A DNA stretch of 64,000 bases from contig JAEMBT020000005.1 of assembly GCA_018873245.2 (NCBI GenBank), positions 7,426,001 through 7,490,000 of the forward strand. The letters run 5' to 3'. Position numbers and translations under genes: made by a program. The notes beneath the pieces were generated by a model, which did no database searches, was not told the origin of the DNA, and saw nothing but the letters and a program-made list of their open reading frames with translations. The number at the start of each line of letters is the position of its first letter. Position 1 is the stretch's first letter. Shown here piece after piece: positions 60,336 to 64,000 of the stretch. This DNA is from Archegozetes longisetosus. Its lineage: Eukaryota > Arthropoda > Arachnida > Sarcoptiformes > Trhypochthoniidae.

Positions 60336-63300
60336 TGAAAAGGATTATTAATCAGACGTGTTGCTGTCAAAGATGAATGTCGTTTATTAATTTTTTCTCA
60401 CAAACAGAATTTAAATTTCACTCATAGAAAGCCTGAAATCTGCAAAATTCCTAAAAATGTTTAGATTTTTCCATTTATGTTTAGTTCTTAATTTATTCAA
60501 AATAATTGCACACAAACTTTTCTCATTTTGAATAATATATTCTGAAAATAGTTTAGGAAAAAACGTTTAGAATTGAGGTTTTAACATAAAATATAAAGAT
60601 AATTGGGTTGTCGCTCTTATAATACTTGATTGAGTTAAAAACATTGGAAGGATCACAAAAAATAAGCACATTATGAAACTTAAACTGATTGCTGGAATCG
60701 TTTTATGTTAAGACTAGCATTAAGCAAGAAAGTTGTCACAGAAGTAGAATATAGTTTTATTTTCTATCTATTTGTTGCCATAGAAGTGTTTCTGGAAAAT
60801 TTAAATTTGATGATAAAGATAAATTTAAATGATTTGCAAGTGCCCTAACTCCACAGGAATAAGAAATGCAAATTTGCTTCTCATGCGTTTATGTATTGAA
60901 GCGGTAGAATGCACACTTAGACTTTCTTCAGAGATATGAACACTTAAGTGGATTTGAATGGATTTGGCTCTAATCAAATTAAAACAAATATCATTAGGAC
61001 CTCTTATGAAATTCGAAATAACTTAAAGATCGCTAGAGTTTACGAGGAGCAAAAGTTTTCTGCTTTTTTAAGTTTATTAGTGCACTTCAAACTGTAAAAC
61101 TTTTCCTTAATACTAGTGCCTAATCAAATGAATTTCTCGATTTGATTAAATGTTTTCTCAATCTGAATTTTAAGCTCTATTTAAATGATTGATGTATTAA
61201 ATAATTGGCGAACGAATCATATGAAGTAAGAGAAAACGTCTGTTCTAATCTAAATGTTGGTATTGCTTAGAAAAGAAATATTAAATGGCACTAACGAGAT
61301 GTAGGATAGAAATAATTTTTAATTAATTATTCAGAAAGAATTTAGTATGCAACACTCATAATAAATGATTAGGTAAATCATAATTACTTGAGAGTGGTAT
61401 ATGTGTAAAAAGTAATTGGTAAGCATTTTAGTGAAACCATATCAGAAAACATAATCAACAGAAAAGGCAGAGATACCTAACTCATTTCGATTCAATACTA
61501 TATACAGTAATTGGGATAGGGATCAATAATAGTGTTGCTTGTTCATAGACGTGTAACCATTGTTTTTGTAATATGCAATACTCAGCATCTTTGCATTGAA
61601 AATTAAATTGATTCATGCTTTACTATTGGACTACTGTTAGATGTGATGCATTCAGTTAATTCTATCTGAAAGCATGTCTGTAATATAATTAGCATTACTA
61701 AACAACTTTTGGCAAAATCGAATACCTAATAGAAAAGGTAAATATTGCCACAATAACACTATAAATCAATATATAGTTTATATACACTAATAAACTTATG
61801 CTAAATTGTCGACTTTGCTTAATCACTTTTCTTTACTTCATGCTAAACTGAAACGCTTCAGTGAATACAAGTTTTCTAACAAATCATCTTATGTTCAATT
61901 TTTTGTGAGATTTGCGTCCCTTTTGCATCCCTTTTTCAATGAGTACCATATCAGTGATCAATTGAATAGATTTTCAGCATCTGTATAGATCTGCAATTGT
62001 GGTGCTTTCTTACTCAATAAATAAACAAACTCTTAGTGATTGTTATTCTGCTTTCAATTTAACTTTATACAATACTGCAAAAGTCAGTTTTTTTCGAATA
62101 ATCCATTCTGAGCGAGTCCAAAGCAATTGATTTGATTCATTCGTTTAGCTCAGTATAAATCAAATAACAGATGCTTTGAATAACTTTTGCTCCTTTCACA
62201 ATGGGACAGATCAGAGAACCAAATAGATGTCGAGCAAAAATAAATTTAGATCAAAATACAGTTGAGAGCACTCATCAAATTTGGATTAAACTTAAATATA
62301 AGTCATTCTCACAATATTGAACGAATCATGAACGTATTCTGATAGATTTTGGTGACCAAATCATTTTTCATATATCAACACTAGCTTTGGTCAAGAGTTT
62401 CACAAATAACTTCTCAAAATAGCCAAGATAGTGTTTCATCTTGAAACATGTTCTTTAAAAACTAGTGACCTATACTGTAAATGTATGGAGAATATTGTCA
62501 CGTTCAACAATGAAGAATCGGCGTTGAGGGAAGAAACGTGAATCTTCAAATGGTTCAGTACGATTCCATGAATAAAAAGACAGTTAAAATCTGAGGAAGA
62601 CAAGATTTAAAATGATTTTCTACATTCTAAAATTAATGATTGTTATAAACTGAGTGAAAGAGATCGGATAGGAACATATTGAAATAATGAAAGAGAACTG
62701 TTGTTCCGATTGTAGTTGGATTGATAAAATGATGTAGCTGAAAAGATTATAATTTCAAATTTAAATCGTATGTAAATAAGTGAAGTGAAACACTGTTCGA
62801 ATTCTCTAAAGGGCATTTATCTATTTAACTGTTGTAACTTATTTTCGTGTTTTCTTAAACTTATTTAAATGCTAAAAATCATTGCCCTGCATTATCGATA
62901 GAATCTGTATGACTTTTTCCAAATTATTCCAAGTTCATAATTGAGTCAATAAACTTTTTTCAATGAAATAACTTTACGATCAATTAAATTAATTCATAGG
63001 AAGGAGAAAAGAATTTTCAATTGAAATCAGAGAACAAAAGTTAGGAACAATTTGCTCTTATATGAAGTTGAAGAGCAATAAATCAAGTTATAAATGAACA
63101 ATAAAATGGCAAAAAGAACATGAAAAGTTTTGCACATGTTTTTAGTTAACATTTACATTTGTATAGCATTGACAAAGCATTGATTCAATTGGATTATATT
63201 GTTATCAATAACTTATTGAACAGAACTAGCAGACAAGCATTTGGGTTATTCTTAAGTCTCAGCTTGTTTTGCAAGTTAGTTTTGCAAATAAAATGAGATT

Positions 63301-64000
63301 TACAGTTTGTATCCCCCCTTTTGATAAATGATGTGTTTCCAGGTCATAGAGTTTTACTATATTTGTTATGTGCCTCTTTCTAGTGATTCTTTTACATCTC
63401 TTGATGTATGTTTTGGAGACATCGCTCAAAGGCTGTGAGAAGACTCATTTAGTTGTACTCTACATACTATTGTGAAATAATGTATTGTTGCACTGCCTTC
63501 TAGTGCTATTCACCATGTAATCAAGATGAACCTCATCTCTTTCTCTTCTTCTTATTAATAGTGATGCAAAAATACACATCACTTTCCAATCCTTATCCTA
63601 TTGTTGTACAATTCTTATTTATTCACGTTCTTACCAGATTTGTCAACCTTCTATATGCTTGATCAATTTAAATCAATATAAACAATATATCACCAATTAA
63701 TCCTTTACTAATCACTGTTTTTCAGTGTTCCATTTTCTCGAAACCATATATTTCAGAATCAATCAGTATCTTGTTAATTATTCAAATTGAAATTCAAGTT
63801 AACTTTGAATCTTTAATGGGGCCTACTTTCATAGATCTGACTGAATACCATGATTTTCATAAATACATATTGATTATGCGATTAGTTTTCTTCCTTAATG
63901 ATCACTTTACAGCTTAACTTTAATATTCAACAAACAAGTTCACAAATGAATCAGTTTTCAAGGCTAGAATATTTAGTAATGTTCAATAAATAATATATTG

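Larger units (their letters stand above)
57290..64000. other. Gene-free AT-rich region
   Basis: No gene recognised. It contains a (CT)n microsatellite at 59346-59372 and a hairpin repeat near 60.3 kb. Open frames are short and lack family motifs. Confidence 0.5.

Overview
This is a eukaryotic window, AT-rich throughout, with spliced genes, microsatellites and small decayed transposons. Gene content (a GMC oxidoreductase, a neuroligin with arthropod-type motifs, two small secreted repeat proteins with TATA boxes) points to an arthropod. A chelicerate such as a mite is my best guess, but this is inference. Intron sizes range from 61 bp to about 27 kb.

Layout. At 415-2638 (minus) is a three-exon GMC-family FAD oxidoreductase of 643 aa whose first intron appears to use a GC-AG splice pair. 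At 4546-5190 (minus) lies a decayed, unidentified protein-coding sequence, with a separate uninterrupted reading frame at 5451-5765. From 7150 to 44034 (minus) runs one neuroligin gene. I could assemble ten coding exons with matching phases into 943 aa: signal peptide, catalytically dead cholinesterase-like domain, transmembrane segment and cytoplasmic tail. Its first coding intron is about 27 kb and holds most of the repeats: a pogo/Tigger-like MITE, a Tc1-like transposase remnant, a gag-like remnant, an inverted-arm element with a tRNA-like promoter, minisatellites and a G-rich tract able to form G-quadruplexes. From 44 kb to 52.2 kb I see no gene. At 52239-52698 and 56585-57131 (plus) are two related small secreted repeat proteins, each with a TATA box and a 12-nt first coding exon. 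The first carries an apparent 1-nt frameshift. From 57.3 kb to the end I see no gene.

The genes do not form a pathway. The GMC enzyme probably acts in secretory or membrane redox chemistry, neuroligin is a postsynaptic adhesion protein, and the two small proteins look like tandemly duplicated extracellular or cuticle-type products. The strongest candidates for follow-up are a tandem 24-bp duplication that doubles a splice donor in neuroligin, the GC-AG intron, the inverted-arm tRNA-like element, the decayed gene at 4.5-5.2 kb, and the frameshifted repeat protein. I did not find a convincing new multi-gene system.
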